64,000 nt of DNA from Burkholderiales bacterium (GCA_026417035.1 JAOAEA010000005.1:1-64000), one strand, 5' to 3'; shown: positions 15,840 through 25,363, counted from the stretch's first letter. Translations and numbers: made by a program. The notes: generated from the sequence alone by a model not told the origin.

Positions 15840-17810
15840 TCATCCTTGCAGGAGCCGCAGCTCCGCTGCGGCGAGCGCATCGGGGGTGCCCCGCAGGACG
15901 ACCACGTCGCCCGCCTCGAGCCGCGTCTCGGGACCGGGATCGGTGGCCCGGATGCTCCGGCGGCGGACGAGCGTCACCTCGGCGCCCAGCGCATCGAGCG
16001 CGAGATCGCCCAAGGTGCGCCCGACGGCGTAGGAACGCCCTTCGAGCGGGACGGAGTGCAGGCGCAGCTGGGTGTCCTCGTCGAAGTCGTCCGGCTCGTC
16101 GCTCGCTCCCGGGAAGAAGCCGCGCAGCAGCGAATAGCGTTGCTCGCGCGCGCTGCGGATCTCCGCGAGCACCCGCCGGATCGGCACGCCGAGGAGCACC
16201 AGCGCGTGCGACGCGAGCATGAGGCTCGACTCGAAGGTCTCCGGCACCACCTCCGTCGCCCCGGCGCGCGTGAGGCGCTCGAGGTCGGAATCGTCGCGCG
16301 TGCGCACGATGACCGGCAGGCCGGGATTCACCTCGTGCGCGTGGTGCAGGACCTTCAGCGCCGAGGCCGTGTCGATGTAGGTGACGACGAGCGCGCTCGC
16401 ACGGCGGACGCCCGCCGCGACGAGCATCTCGCGCCGCGCCGCGTCGCCGAACACGACCGTGTCGCCGGCGGCGGCGGCCTCGCGCACCCGCTCGGGGTCG
16501 AGGTCGAGCGCGACGTAGCCGATGTTCTCGCGCTCGAGGAAGCGCGCGAGGCTCTGCCCGGTACGGCCGTAGCCCGCGATGACGACGTGGCGCTCGCTCG
16601 CGAGCGTCTGCACCGCGGCCTGGTGCAGCTGCACCGCGCGCATCATCCACTCGCTCGACACGAGCTTCAGCACGATCCGGTCGCTCTTCTGGATAAGGAG
16701 CGGGGAGGCGAGCATGGAGAGGAGGATCCCCGCGACCACGATCTGCGCCGCCTCGTCCGAAAGGAGCCCGCCGCCCGCGGCCTGGATCACCAGCACCAGC
16801 CCGAACTCGCCCGCCCCGGCGAGCGCGAGCGCCGAGCGCAGCGCGGTCCCGGCCGAGCTGCCGAAGACGCGCGAGAGGGCGAACACGACGGCCAGCTTGA
16901 TGGCCATCGGCGCCACGAAGGCGAGCAGGACGGCGCCGAGGTGGCGCCACACGACGGCGAGGTCGAGATACATCCCGACCGCGACGAAGAAGAGGCCGAG
17001 CAGGACGTCCCGGAACGGCCGGATGTCCTCCTCGACCTGGTGCCGGTACTCGGTCTCCGCAATGAGCATCCCGGCGAGGAACGCCCCGAGCGCGAGCGAG
17101 AGCCCGGCGAGCTCCGTCACCCAGGCGAGCCCGAGCGTGATGAGCAGCACGTTCAGGATGAAGAGCTCGTGCGAGCGCCGGCGCGCGATCACATGGAACC
17201 AGCTGCGCATGAGCCGCTGGCCGATGAAGAGGATCAGCGCGAGCGCCGCGGCCGCCTTGACGAAGGCGAGGGCGAGGAGCCCCCCCAGGTTCTCGGCCCG
17301 GCCCGCGAGCGCGGGCACGACGATCAGGAACGGCACGACGGCGAGGTCCTGGAAGAGGAGCACGGCCACGGTCTCGCGGCCGTGCGCGGTCTCGAGCTCG
17401 ACCCGCTCGGCGAGCATGCGGCTCGCGATGGCCGTCGAGGACATGGCGAGGGCGCCGCCCAGCGCGAGCGCGCCCTGCCAGCCGATGCCGAGCGCCATCG
17501 CGCCCGCGCCGACGAGCAGCGTGACCGCGAGCACCTGCAGGCCGCCCAGCCCGAACACGAGCCGCCGCACCTGGAAGAGGCGCGCGAGGCTGAACTCGAG
17601 ACCGATGGAGAACATCAGGAACACGACGCCGAACTCGGCGAGGTGCCGCGTGCCGGCGACGTCGGGCGCGAGCGCGAGCGCGTTCGGCCCCACGGCGACG
17701 CCGACGATGAGGTAGCCGATGAGCGGCGGCAGGCCGACGCTGCGGAAGGCCACGACGACGAAGACCGCCGCCGCGAGCAGCATCAGGACGAATTCGAGCG
17801 TGCCGCTCAT
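15840..17810 (-). CDS. CPA2-family cation:proton antiporter (Kef-type) with RCK domains
   Basis: 656 aa from MSGTLEFVLML (17810); the ORF track's first 33 residues are Arg/Gly-rich and non-native. Residues ~1-390 form 12-13 membrane helices of the Na+/H+ exchanger fold, with SIGLEFSL, FQDLAVVPFL and AGAGEFGLVL motifs of KefB/KefC. Then a TrkA-N (RCK) Rossmann domain (VIAGYGRTGQSLARFLE, ~415-530) and a TrkA-C domain (~570-655). The family mediates K+ or Na+ exchange for protons, gated by nucleotide or glutathione adducts at the RCK domain. No KefF/KefG ancillary gene is adjacent. Divergent from kdsD, with ~120 bp between starts. Confidence 0.9.
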   Translation of the reverse strand: MSGTLEFVLMLLAAAVFVVVAFRSVGLPPLIGYLIVGVAVGPNALALAPDVAGTRHLAEFGVVFLMFSIGLEFSLARLFQVRRLVFGLGGLQVLAVTLLVGAGAMALGIGWQGALALGGALAMSSTAIASRMLAERVELETAHGRETVAVLLFQDLAVVPFLIVVPALAGRAENLGGLLALAFVKAAAALALILFIGQRLMRSWFHVIARRRSHELFILNVLLITLGLAWVTELAGLSLALGAFLAGMLIAETEYRHQVEEDIRPFRDVLLGLFFVAVGMYLDLAVVWRHLGAVLLAFVAPMAIKLAVVFALSRVFGSSAGTALRSALALAGAGEFGLVLVIQAAGGGLLSDEAAQIVVAGILLSMLASPLLIQKSDRIVLKLVSSEWMMRAVQLHQAAVQTLASERHVVIAGYGRTGQSLARFLERENIGYVALDLDPERVREAAAAGDTVVFGDAARREMLVAAGVRRASALVVTYIDTASALKVLHHAHEVNPGLPVIVRTRDDSDLERLTRAGATEVVPETFESSLMLASHALVLLGVPIRRVLAEIRSAREQRYSLLRGFFPGASDEPDDFDEDTQLRLHSVPLEGRSYAVGRTLGDLALDALGAEVTLVRRRSIRATDPGPETRLEAGDVVVLRGTPDALAAAELRLLQG

Positions 17811-17914
17811 CGACGTTGCGCCTGCGACCTTCGCTGCGTCCGTTGGGAAAGCCCGCGGCCGCGAGCGGGACCCGCCGCCGACCCGGCGCGCCAGAGGGGC
17901 GACGAGCACCCCTT

Positions 17915-17923
17915 TGTTATACT
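17915..17923 (+). promoter_or_regulatory. Extended -10 promoter giving a leaderless kdsD mRNA
   Basis: TGTTATACT fits the extended -10 (TGnTATAAT). Counting from the last T at -7 puts +1 at 17930, the A of the kdsD ATG. No Shine-Dalgarno precedes this ATG, which agrees with leaderless translation. No clear -35 is present, as is common for extended -10 promoters. Confidence 0.55.
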
Positions 17924-17929
17924 GGCCCT

Positions 17930-18934
17930 ATGATAAAGGGAGTCTCGGCCGCACACCAAGACGCTCGGGACGACGGCGCGCTGGCGCTCGCGCGCGAGGT
18001 GCTCGAGACCGAGGCGGCGGCGGTGGCGGCGCTCGTCGAACGGCTCGATGCCCGCTTCCTCGAAGCGGTGCGCCTCATCCTCGCGACGCCGGGCCGCGTG
18101 GTGGTGAGCGGCATCGGCAAGTCGGGCCACGTCGCCCGCAAGATCGCCTCGACGATGGCGAGCACCGGGACCCCCTCGTTCTTCATGCACCCGGCGGAGG
18201 CGAGCCACGGCGACCTCGGCATGATCACCCGCGACGACGTGCTGCTCGCGCTCTCCTACTCGGGCGAATCCGACGAGCTGCTCGTGATCATCCCGCTAGT
18301 GAAGCGCGAGGGCGCGAAGCTCATCGCGATGACCGGAAATCCGGACTCCACGCTCGCCCGCGAGGCCGACGTCGTCCTCGACACGCGCGTCGCGAAGGAA
18401 GCCTGCCCGCTCAACCTGGCCCCGACCGCGAGCACGACCGCCGCGCTCGCGATGGGCGACGCGCTCGCCATCGCCCTCCTCGACGCACGCGGCTTCGGGC
18501 CCGCGGACTTCGCGCGCTCGCACCCCGGCGGCTCGCTCGGCCGCAGGCTGCTCACCCACGTCCGGGACGTGATGCGCACCGGCACCGACGTTCCGTCGGT
18601 GCACGAGTCGGCGCTCTTCTCCGCGGCGGTGATCGAGATGTCCCGCGGCCGCATGGGGATGACCGCGGTCGTCGACGACGCAGGGCGCGTGGTGGGCGTG
18701 TTCACCGACGGCGACCTGCGCCGCACGCTCGAGAAAGTGCCGGACTTCCGCGCCGCGCGCATCGCCGAGCACATGACGCGCCATCCGCGCACGATCGCCC
18801 CGGAGAAGCTCGCGGTCGAGGCGGTGCAGCTCATGGAGCGCCACAAGGTCAACCAGCTCCTCGTGGTGGAGGCCGGCGGCCGGCTCGTCGGCGCGCTCAA
18901 CATGCACGACCTCTTCCGCGCGAAGGTGATCTAG
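17930..18934 (+). CDS. kdsD: D-arabinose 5-phosphate isomerase
   Basis: Converts ribulose 5-phosphate to arabinose 5-phosphate, the first step to Kdo for lipopolysaccharide. 334 aa, the family's normal length. N-terminal SIS sugar-isomerase domain (~45-180) with GIGKSGHVARKIASTMASTG and SYSGESDE, the conserved HPGGSLG after it, then two CBS domains (~215-330; DVMRTGTDVP, MTRHPRTIAPEKLA). Start chosen at the ATG coinciding with a predicted transcription start; the longer ORF-track start is unsupported. It heads a kdsD-kdsC-lptCAB run, so Kdo synthesis is co-located with LPS transport. Confidence 0.95.
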   Translation: MIKGVSAAHQDARDDGALALAREVLETEAAAVAALVERLDARFLEAVRLILATPGRVVVSGIGKSGHVARKIASTMASTGTPSFFMHPAEASHGDLGMITRDDVLLALSYSGESDELLVIIPLVKREGAKLIAMTGNPDSTLAREADVVLDTRVAKEACPLNLAPTASTTAALAMGDALAIALLDARGFGPADFARSHPGGSLGRRLLTHVRDVMRTGTDVPSVHESALFSAAVIEMSRGRMGMTAVVDDAGRVVGVFTDGDLRRTLEKVPDFRAARIAEHMTRHPRTIAPEKLAVEAVQLMERHKVNQLLVVEAGGRLVGALNMHDLFRAKVI

Positions 18935-19041
18935 GCCCGATGGCGGAACCGACGCCGCAGGCAGCGCCTCTCGCGGTCGCGGGGAGCACGCGGGGGCGCC
19001 GCGCGAGCGGCCGCGCCCGCGCATAGCGCGGAGGACGAGGG

Positions 19042-19572
19042 GTGGCGAGCGCGGAGACGCTTGCGCGCGCCGGCCGGGTGCGGCTCATGATCTTCGATGT
19101 CGACGGCGTGCTGACCGACGGCACGCTCTACTACTCGGCGAGCGGCGAGGAGCTCAAGGCGTTCAACATCCGCGACGGCCAAGGGATGAAGATGCTCGCG
19201 GGGACGGGCGTGCGCCTCGCCATCGTCTCGGGACGACGTTCCGCGGCGCTCGCGAGGCGGGCCGCGGATCTCGGCGTCGACCTCCTCTACCAGGGCATCG
19301 AGGACAAGCTCGCCGCGTTCGACGAGCTGACCGCGCGCCTCGCGCTCGCGCCGGAGGCGTGCGGTTTCCTCGGCGACGACCTCATCGACCTGCCGGTGCT
19401 CGCGCGCTGCGGGTTCGCCGCCGCCGTCGCCGATGCGGCGCCCGAGATCCGCGCCCGGGCACACTACGTCACGGCCGCGCCGGGCGGGCGCGGCGCGGCC
19501 CGCGAGACGTGCGAGCTCGTGATGCGCGCGCAAGGGACGCTCGCCGGCGCGCTCGCCCGGTATCTCGCATGA
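19042..19572 (+). CDS. kdsC: 3-deoxy-D-manno-octulosonate 8-phosphate phosphatase
   Basis: Removes phosphate from Kdo-8-P to give Kdo. 176 aa, a cap-less C0-type HAD phosphatase as expected for KdsC. Motif I is IFDVDGVLTDG (nucleophile first Asp, acid/base second), motif II VSGRRS, motif III Lys in GIEDKLAAF, and motif IV GFLGDDLIDLPV. Starts with GTG at 19042 after GGAGGACGAGG. The stop overlaps the lptC ATG (ATGA), showing translational coupling. About 107 bp separate it from kdsD, with no ORF in that gap. Confidence 0.95.
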   Translation: MASAETLARAGRVRLMIFDVDGVLTDGTLYYSASGEELKAFNIRDGQGMKMLAGTGVRLAIVSGRRSAALARRAADLGVDLLYQGIEDKLAAFDELTARLALAPEACGFLGDDLIDLPVLARCGFAAAVADAAPEIRARAHYVTAAPGGRGAARETCELVMRAQGTLAGALARYLA

Positions 19573-20273
19573 AGTCGCGCGCTTCCGCCTACTTCCCGAT
19601 CGTGCTCGTGGCGCTCCTCGCGGCCGCGACGTGGTGGCTCGAGCGCGTCGTCGAGCTCTCCGAGCCGCAAGCCTCGGCGAAGGCGCGGCACGACCCCGAC
19701 GCGGTCGTGGACCGATTCACGGTGCTGCGCCTGGGGCCGGACGGCAAGCTCGCTTCCACGCTCGCGGCGGTGAGGATGCTCCACTTCCCTGACGACGAGA
19801 CGACGGAGCTCGTCGAGCCGCGTGTGGTGCAGTATCCGGAGGGCGCGCCGCCGGTGCGCATGCGCGGCGACCGCGGGACGGTCTCCAAGGGCGGCGACGA
19901 GGTGCACATCCACGACAACGTCGTGGTCACGCGCGACGCGACCCCCGACCGGCCCGAGCTCCGCGTCGAGACGACCTACCTCCACATCTTCCCCAAGGAG
20001 GAGGTCGCGCGCACGCCCGAGCCCGTCGTCATCACGGAAGGCGATTCGCGCCTCGCCGGCGTCGGGATGGAAGTCCGCGGCAAGACGCGCGAGCTCGAGC
20101 TCCACGCGCGGGTGAAGGGAAGCTTCGCGCCCGCGAACACCCCGCGCCCCCCCGAGGCCACGGCCGCTCCGGCGAAGCGGGCCGAAACCAAGCCGGTGAC
20201 GACCCGGCCGGCGGCCGCGCGGCAGGGGACGGCGAAGAAGAGAACCCCGAACCCGAACACGACGAAGAAATGA
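19569..20273 (+). CDS. lptC: LPS export ABC transporter periplasmic protein LptC
   Basis: Bitopic inner-membrane protein that passes LPS from the LptB2FG transporter to LptA. 234 aa: one N-terminal membrane helix ([17 protein letters not shown]) and a beta-jellyroll region with the typical [10 protein letters not shown]-like start, [19 protein letters not shown] and [15 protein letters not shown] motifs. The last ~45 residues are a low-complexity Ala/Pro/Lys/Thr tail, longer than the ~190 aa norm. Start overlaps the kdsC stop, and its stop overlaps the lptA start. Confidence 0.9.
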   Translation: MKSRASAYFPIVLVALLAAATWWLERVVELSEPQASAKARHDPDAVVDRFTVLRLGPDGKLASTLAAVRMLHFPDDETTELVEPRVVQYPEGAPPVRMRGDRGTVSKGGDEVHIHDNVVVTRDATPDRPELRVETTYLHIFPKEEVARTPEPVVITEGDSRLAGVGMEVRGKTRELELHARVKGSFAPANTPRPPEATAAPAKRAETKPVTTRPAAARQGTAKKRTPNPNTTKK

Positions 20274-20857
20274 CCCGCACGCTCCTTGCGCTCGCGATCG
20301 CCGCGGCGATGTGGTCCGCCTCGGCCCTCGCCGAGCGCGCCGACAGCGAAAAGCCGGTGAACGTCGAATCCGACCGGCTCACCGCCGACGACGCGAAGAA
20401 GGTGAGCGTGTTCGAGGGCCGCGTCGTGGTGACCCAGGGGACGCGCATCCTGCGCGCCGACCGCGTCACCATCCGCCGCGACGCGGACGGCTTCACGCTC
20501 GCCGTGGCCGAGGGCAAGCCGGCGACCTTCCGCGAGAAGCGCGAGGGGACGGCGGACGAGTGGATCGACGGCGAGGCCGAGCGCATCGAGTACGACGGGC
20601 GCAAGGAGTTCGTCGAGCTGTTCGTGAACGCGCGCCTCTCCCGCGACAAGGACGAGGTGCGCGGCAACTACATCTCCTACGACCAGAAGGCCGACTTCGT
20701 GCAGGTGCAGAACGCGAAGGAGTTCACGCCGTCGCCAGGGCGCGAGGGGCGCGTGCGCGCCGTGCTGCAGCCCAAGCCGAAGGCCGAGTCGGGACCCCGG
20801 CCCAAGGCCGCACCGCTCGACCTGAGGCCGACCGAAGTCCCGGGATCGCCGCGCTAG
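20270..20857 (+). CDS. lptA: LPS transport periplasmic bridge protein LptA
   Basis: 195 aa. Signal peptide [18 protein letters not shown] with cleavage before ERADSEKP, followed by the OstA/LptA beta-jellyroll core: [56 protein letters not shown] and [17 protein letters not shown]. These strands polymerise to form the LPS bridge across the periplasm. The C-terminus is a Pro/Lys-rich tail. ATGA overlap with lptC; lptB follows after ~120 bp. Confidence 0.93.
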   Translation: MTRTLLALAIAAAMWSASALAERADSEKPVNVESDRLTADDAKKVSVFEGRVVVTQGTRILRADRVTIRRDADGFTLAVAEGKPATFREKREGTADEWIDGEAERIEYDGRKEFVELFVNARLSRDKDEVRGNYISYDQKADFVQVQNAKEFTPSPGREGRVRAVLQPKPKAESGPRPKAAPLDLRPTEVPGSPR

Positions 20858-20976
20858 GGACGAGCCGAGCGAAGGCGGCAGCCGCCCCCATGGCCCCCGT
20901 ATCCGAGGCAGCCCTGACCCATGCCGCGACCGGATCGGAGCTCCCCGCGCCCGCGGGCCCGTCGCGCCCGCCGCCC

Positions 20977-21699
20977 ATGAGCCAGCTCCGCGCCCTCGGC
21001 CTGCGCAAGCGCTACAAGACGCGCACGGTGGTGCAGGACGTCTCGCTCGAGGTCGCGAGCGGGGAGGTCGTGGGCCTGCTCGGCCCGAACGGCGCGGGCA
21101 AGACCACCTGCTTCTACATGATCGTCGGTCTCGTCCCGGCCGACGGCGGGCGGATCTTCCTCGACGGGCGCGACCTCACGCGAATGCCCATCTACCGGCG
21201 CGCCCGCCTCGGCGTGTCCTACCTCCCGCAGGAGGCCTCGGTCTTCCGCAAGCTCACCGTCGAGGAGAACGTCCGCGCGGTGCTGGAGCTCGTCGGCGTC
21301 GCGCCCGACGCGATCGAGGGCGAGCTCGCGCAGCTCCTCGCCGAGCTGCACGTCGATCACCTGCGCACGGCGCCGGCGCTGTCGCTCTCCGGGGGCGAGC
21401 GCCGCCGGGTCGAGATCGCCCGGGCGCTCGCGACGCGCCCGAAGTTCATCCTGCTCGACGAGCCCTTCGCGGGGGTCGACCCGATCGCGGTCATCGAGAT
21501 CCAGAAGATCGTGCGGTTCCTCAAGGACCGCGGCATCGGCGTGCTGATCACCGACCACAACGTCCGCGAGACCCTCGGCATCACCGACCGGGCGTACATA
21601 ATTAACGAAGGCGCGGTGCTCGCCTCGGGTAAGCCGGAGGATATCGTTTACAATGAGCGCGTTAGACGCGTTTATTTGGGCGAGCACTTCCGTCTCTGA
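20977..21699 (+). CDS. lptB: LPS export ABC transporter ATPase LptB
   Basis: 240 aa, standard LptB length from ATG 20977 ([18 protein letters not shown]); an ATG at 20890 would add a Pro/Ala extension. Walker [18 protein letters not shown]-loop [15 protein letters not shown] signature [15 protein letters not shown], Walker [14 protein letters not shown] and H-loop [10 protein letters not shown] are all intact. It energises extraction of LPS from the inner membrane with LptFG, which are not in this window. rpoN follows, as in most Proteobacteria. Confidence 0.95.
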   Translation: MSQLRALGLRKRYKTRTVVQDVSLEVASGEVVGLLGPNGAGKTTCFYMIVGLVPADGGRIFLDGRDLTRMPIYRRARLGVSYLPQEASVFRKLTVEENVRAVLELVGVAPDAIEGELAQLLAELHVDHLRTAPALSLSGGERRRVEIARALATRPKFILLDEPFAGVDPIAVIEIQKIVRFLKDRGIGVLITDHNVRETLGITDRAYIINEGAVLASGKPEDIVYNERVRRVYLGEHFRL

Positions 21700-21835
21700 G
21701 CGCGGCCATGCGCTGTCCCGTCAGGCTCCGGCGGCACCTTCCCCGCAGGGAAGGCGGCTGCTCGCGCCCCGGCGCCGCTCCGGCCCTCGCCGAGCGAAGG
21801 CGTGACGAACCCGCGGCACGGCCCGCGGCACGCAC

Positions 21836-23263
21836 ATGAAGCAGACGCTGCAGATCAAGCTGTCGCAGCACCTCACGCTGACGCCGCAGCTGCAGCAGTC
21901 CATCCGGCTTCTCCAGCTCTCGACGCTCGAGCTGAACCAGGAGCTCGAGCGCTTCCTCGCCGACAACCCCCTGCTCGAACGCGAGGACGCCGAAGAGGCC
22001 CCGGGGCCGGGCGCGCGGGGCGCCGAGGCGGCCCCGGGCCCCGCCGAGGCGCCCGCGGCGGCCGACGCGGGCGCGGAGCGGCCCGAGCCGGAGACCCGCT
22101 TCGACGAGTCGGACTGGCTCGGCGAAGGGAGCTATGGGAGCGGCGCCCGCGACGACGAGGAAGGCGATTTCCCGCAGGTCGCCGCGGACGCGCCGACGCT
22201 GCGCGACCACCTGCTCGAACAGGTGTCGCTGACGCCGCTGCCGGCGCGCGACCGCGGGCTCGTGACGGTGCTCGTCGAGGCGCTCGACGAGGACGGCTAC
22301 CTCACGCAGTCGCTCGACGAAATCCGCGAAATGCTGCCGGCCGAGCTCGCGGTCGAGCCCGAGGAGCTCGCCGTCGCGCTCAGGCATCTCCAGAACCTCG
22401 ACCCGACCGGCGTCGGCGCGCGCAGCCCCGCCGAGTGCCTCGAGGTGCAGCTCGAGGCGCTTCCGCCCGCCACGCCGGCCCGCTCGCTCGCGCTGCGGAT
22501 CGTGCGCGAGCATCTGCCGCTCCTCGCGGCGCGCGACTTCGCGCGACTGCGCAAGGCGCTCGGCTGCGACGACGAGCACCTGCGTGCCGCGCAGCGCCTC
22601 ATCCAGAGCCTCAACCCGCGCCCCGGGGCCGCCTTCGCCCCGGTCGAGGCGCGCTACGTCGTGCCGGACGTGATCGTGAGGAAGGTGAAGAACGTCTGGG
22701 TGGCGCAGCTCAACCCCGACGCGATGCCGAAGCTGCGCATCAACCGGATGTACGCCGACATCCTGCAGCAAAACCGGGGCGGCCAGCTCTCGCAGCAGCT
22801 CCAGGAGGCGCGCTGGCTGATCAAGAACGTCCAGCAGCGCTTCGAGACCATCCAGCGGGTCGCCCAGGCGATCGTGGACCGCCAGCGCCATTTCTTCGAG
22901 CACGGCGAGGTGGCCATGCGCCCGCTCGTGCTGCGCGAGATCGCCGATCTCCTCGGCCTGCACGAATCGACCGTGTCGCGGGTGACGACGCAGAAGTTCA
23001 TGGCGACGCCGCGCGGCATCTTCGAGCTGAAGTACTTCTTCGGCAGCCACGTCGCGACGGAGACCGGCGGCGCCTGCTCGGCCACCGCCATCCGGGCGCT
23101 CATCAAGCAGCTCGTCGCCGCCGAGGACGCGCGAAAACCCCTCTCCGACGCGAAGATCTCCCAGCTCCTCGGCCAGCAGGGGATCGTCGTGGCCCGGCGG
23201 ACGATCGCCAAGTACCGGGAATCGCTGCACATTCCCCCGGTGAACCTGCGCAAGTCGCTGTGA
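21836..23263 (+). CDS. rpoN: RNA polymerase sigma-54 factor
   Basis: 475 aa. Region I at the N-terminus is Gln/Leu-rich ([20 protein letters not shown]) and contacts activators; region II is an acidic linker (~45-115); region III holds the core-binding domain, a helix-turn-helix ([14 protein letters not shown]) and the RpoN box ([10 protein letters not shown]) that reads the -24 element. Directs transcription from -24/-12 promoters with AAA+ activators; one such promoter is in this window at 13368. Canonical position after lptB. Unusually, no hpf gene follows before ptsN. Confidence 0.97.
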   Translation: MKQTLQIKLSQHLTLTPQLQQSIRLLQLSTLELNQELERFLADNPLLEREDAEEAPGPGARGAEAAPGPAEAPAAADAGAERPEPETRFDESDWLGEGSYGSGARDDEEGDFPQVAADAPTLRDHLLEQVSLTPLPARDRGLVTVLVEALDEDGYLTQSLDEIREMLPAELAVEPEELAVALRHLQNLDPTGVGARSPAECLEVQLEALPPATPARSLALRIVREHLPLLAARDFARLRKALGCDDEHLRAAQRLIQSLNPRPGAAFAPVEARYVVPDVIVRKVKNVWVAQLNPDAMPKLRINRMYADILQQNRGGQLSQQLQEARWLIKNVQQRFETIQRVAQAIVDRQRHFFEHGEVAMRPLVLREIADLLGLHESTVSRVTTQKFMATPRGIFELKYFFGSHVATETGGACSATAIRALIKQLVAAEDARKPLSDAKISQLLGQQGIVVARRTIAKYRESLHIPPVNLRKSL

Positions 23264-23326
23264 CCCCGACGCGACGCCCCGGCGCGCCCGTGGCCCGCTC
23301 TCCCTCTCGGCGGCCTGCCCCGGCGC

Positions 23327-23332
23327 TATAAT
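23327..23332 (+). promoter_or_regulatory. TATAAT -10 element upstream of ptsN
   Basis: A perfect TATAAT in the rpoN-ptsN gap, 66 bp before the ptsN ATG; the start site would be near 23339. No good -35 is visible. It allows ptsN-hprK to be expressed apart from rpoN. Confidence 0.5.
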
Positions 23333-23398
23333 CCGCCCCCTCTTCACACCGCGCCGGACGCCAATCCCTCTCACTCCCAGGAGCGCCCGGCTTCCCGC

Positions 23399-23884
23399 AT
23401 GAACCTGATCGCCAAGCTCCTGCCGCTCTCGAACATCGTGCTCGGGCTCGAAGTGAGCAGCAAGAAACGGATGTTCGAGCAGGCGGGCCTCATCTTCGAG
23501 AACAACCAGGGGATCGCCCGCAGCCAGGTGTTCGAGAGCCTGTTCGCGCGCGAGCGGCTCGGCTCGACCGGGCTCGGCCAGGGCGTGGCCATCCCCCACG
23601 GGCGGATCAAGGGCCTGCGCGAGTGCGTGGGCGCGCTGTGCCGCCTGGCCACCCCGGTGCCGTTCGACGCGCCCGACGGCAAGCCGGTGACGCTCGTGTT
23701 CGTCCTGCTCGTCCCGGAACAGGCCACCGAGCAGCACCTGCAGATCCTCTCCGAGCTCGCCCAGATGTTCAGCGACCGGGACCTGCGGGAGAAGCTCGCG
23801 ACCGAAGCCGACCCGGCGCGCCTGCACGAGATCATCACCGCCTGGCAGCCGTATGTCGCAGACCAGCGTCGCGCGTCTGTATGA
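23399..23884 (+). CDS. ptsN: PTS IIA-like nitrogen regulatory protein (EIIA-Ntr)
   Basis: 161 aa cytoplasmic phosphocarrier of the nitrogen PTS. The active-site histidine lies in GVAIPHGRIKGL; the fold motifs SKKRMFEQAG, ERLGSTGLGQG and HLQILSELAQMFSD are intact. It controls potassium homeostasis and other targets in Proteobacteria according to its phosphorylation. A CCAGGAGCG ribosome site lies upstream. The 3' end overlaps hprK by 32 bp in another frame, indicating coupled expression. Confidence 0.94.
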   Translation: MNLIAKLLPLSNIVLGLEVSSKKRMFEQAGLIFENNQGIARSQVFESLFARERLGSTGLGQGVAIPHGRIKGLRECVGALCRLATPVPFDAPDGKPVTLVFVLLVPEQATEQHLQILSELAQMFSDRDLREKLATEADPARLHEIITAWQPYVADQRRASV

Positions 23885-24827
23885 GAAGCACCGCGAGCGG
23901 CTGCGGCTCGCGTGGCTCGACGAGCCGACCGGTGGCGACGCGCTCCTCACGCGCGACGCGCCGGAGGCGGCCGCCCTCGTCGGGCACCTGAACCTCATCC
24001 ACCCGAACCGCATCCAGGTCGTCGGCCGGTTCGAGGAAGCGCACTTCGTGGGCCTGCCCCGTGCCGAGCGCGCGGCGCTGATCGAGAAGCTGTTCGCTGC
24101 CGCGCCCGCCGCGGTCGTGGTCGCCGACGGCGTCGTGGCGCCGCCCGAGCTCGTCGCCTCGACGGCGCGCCGCGGCATCGCGGTATTCGCGACGCCGGAG
24201 CCAGCCGGCCTCGTGATCGACGTGCTGCGCCGGCACCTCGCGAAGGCGCTCGCGGAGTCGACCGAGCTCCACGGCGTCTTCATGGACGTCCTCGGCGTCG
24301 GCGTGCTCATCACCGGCGAGTCGGGGGTCGGCAAGAGCGAGCTCGGGCTGGAGCTGATCAGCCGCGGCCACGGTCTGGTGGCCGACGACGTGGTCGAGCT
24401 CGCGCGGCTCGGCCCGGCGACGCTGGAGGGCCGCTGCCCGCCGATGCTCAAGGACTTCCTCGAAGTGCGCGGGCTCGGCTTCCTCAACATCCGCACCATC
24501 TTCGGCGAGACGGCGATCCGCCCGAAGATGAACCTGCGGCTCATCGTGCACCTCGAGCGGCCGTGGCGATCCGCGGTCGCCCCCGCCGAGCGCCTGCCGC
24601 TCGCCGCGCTCTCCGAGGACATCCTCGGCGTCACGGTGAGCAAGGTCGTGATCCCGGTCGCCGCCGGGCGCAACCTCGCGGTCCTGGTCGAAGCCGCGGT
24701 GCGCAATTACATCCTCAGGCTCCGCGGCACCGACAGCACCGCCGAATTCCTGGCCCGCCAGCAGGCGGCCCTCGAGGCCGACGCCGGCGCGCCGGAAGCG
24801 GGCAGCGCCGCGGCCGGGCGCGCGTAG
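23853..24827 (+). CDS. hprK: HPr kinase/phosphorylase
   Basis: 324 aa bifunctional Ser-HPr kinase/phosphorylase. N-terminal domain ~1-130, then a P-loop GVLITGESGVGKSELGLELI, the conserved LVADDVVELAR, and the family signature LEVRGLGFLNIRTIFG. Family length is ~310-320, so it is complete, with a short Ala-rich tail. Starts inside ptsN (32-bp overlap). In Betaproteobacteria HprK modulates the ptsN-linked PTS rather than sugar uptake; that role is from family knowledge. Confidence 0.94.
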   Translation: MSQTSVARLYEKHRERLRLAWLDEPTGGDALLTRDAPEAAALVGHLNLIHPNRIQVVGRFEEAHFVGLPRAERAALIEKLFAAAPAAVVVADGVVAPPELVASTARRGIAVFATPEPAGLVIDVLRRHLAKALAESTELHGVFMDVLGVGVLITGESGVGKSELGLELISRGHGLVADDVVELARLGPATLEGRCPPMLKDFLEVRGLGFLNIRTIFGETAIRPKMNLRLIVHLERPWRSAVAPAERLPLAALSEDILGVTVSKVVIPVAAGRNLAVLVEAAVRNYILRLRGTDSTAEFLARQQAALEADAGAPEAGSAAAGRA

Positions 24828-24887
24828 AATTCGCCCGCGGGGCTCACCGCGCCCCCGCGCCAGGACTATCCGACAGGGGAGGAACCG

Positions 24888-25319
24888 ATGAGAAAGCTTG
24901 CAGTCACGCTGGCCGCCGCGTTGTTCGCGTTCACCGCCGCCCACGCCGCCGACCAGAAGAAGGAGCTCACCGAGCAGCAGAAGCGCATGGCCGACTGCAA
25001 CGCCGAGGCGAAGAAGCGCACGTTCAAGGAGAAGGCCGAACGCGACGCGTTCATGAGCGCCTGCCTCAAGGGCGAGATGCCCGCCGAGAAGAAGGAGCTC
25101 ACCGCCCAGCAGCAGCGCATGGCCGACTGCAACGCCGAGGCGAAGACGAAGAAGTTCGCCAGCAACGACGAGCGGCAGGCGTTCATGAGCGCCTGCCTCA
25201 AGGGCGAGAAACCCATGACCCAGCAGGAGCGCATGACCTACTGCAACAAGGAGGCCGGCGCGAAGAACCTGAAGGGCGACGAGCGGCAGAAGTTCATGTC
25301 GAGCTGCCTCAAGGGCTGA
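24888..25319 (+). CDS. PsiF repeat-containing exported protein
   Basis: 143 aa periplasmic protein: signal peptide KLAVTLAAALFAFTAAHA, then three tandem PsiF-type repeats, each with a Cys-Asn pair, a basic stretch and a closing (F)MSxCLKG: MADCNAEAKKR...SACLKG, MADCNAEAKTK...SACLKG, MTYCNKEAGAK...SSCLKG. E. coli PsiF, a phosphate-starvation-induced protein of unknown function, has two. Paired cysteines in each repeat suggest intra-repeat disulfides. GGGGAGG ribosome site. It is inserted between hprK and rapZ, which are usually adjacent, and is closed by a terminator. Confidence 0.85.
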   Translation: MRKLAVTLAAALFAFTAAHAADQKKELTEQQKRMADCNAEAKKRTFKEKAERDAFMSACLKGEMPAEKKELTAQQQRMADCNAEAKTKKFASNDERQAFMSACLKGEKPMTQQERMTYCNKEAGAKNLKGDERQKFMSSCLKG

Positions 25320-25332
25320 GGAAGCGGCACGG

Positions 25333-25363
25333 AGGGCGCGCGGGAGACCGCGCGCCCTCGCCG
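25333..25363 (+). terminator. GAGA-tetraloop hairpin after the psiF-like gene
   Basis: Perfect 11-bp stem AGGGCGCGCGG / CCGCGCGCCCT with a GAGA loop, followed by CGCCGTTTCT. Very stable, but the U-tract is weak. Confidence 0.6.

Noticed and set aside
20890-20976. N-terminally extended LptB starting at ATG 20890
   Set aside because: The extra residues are Ala/Pro-rich and unlike LptB; the ATG at 20977 gives the normal length.
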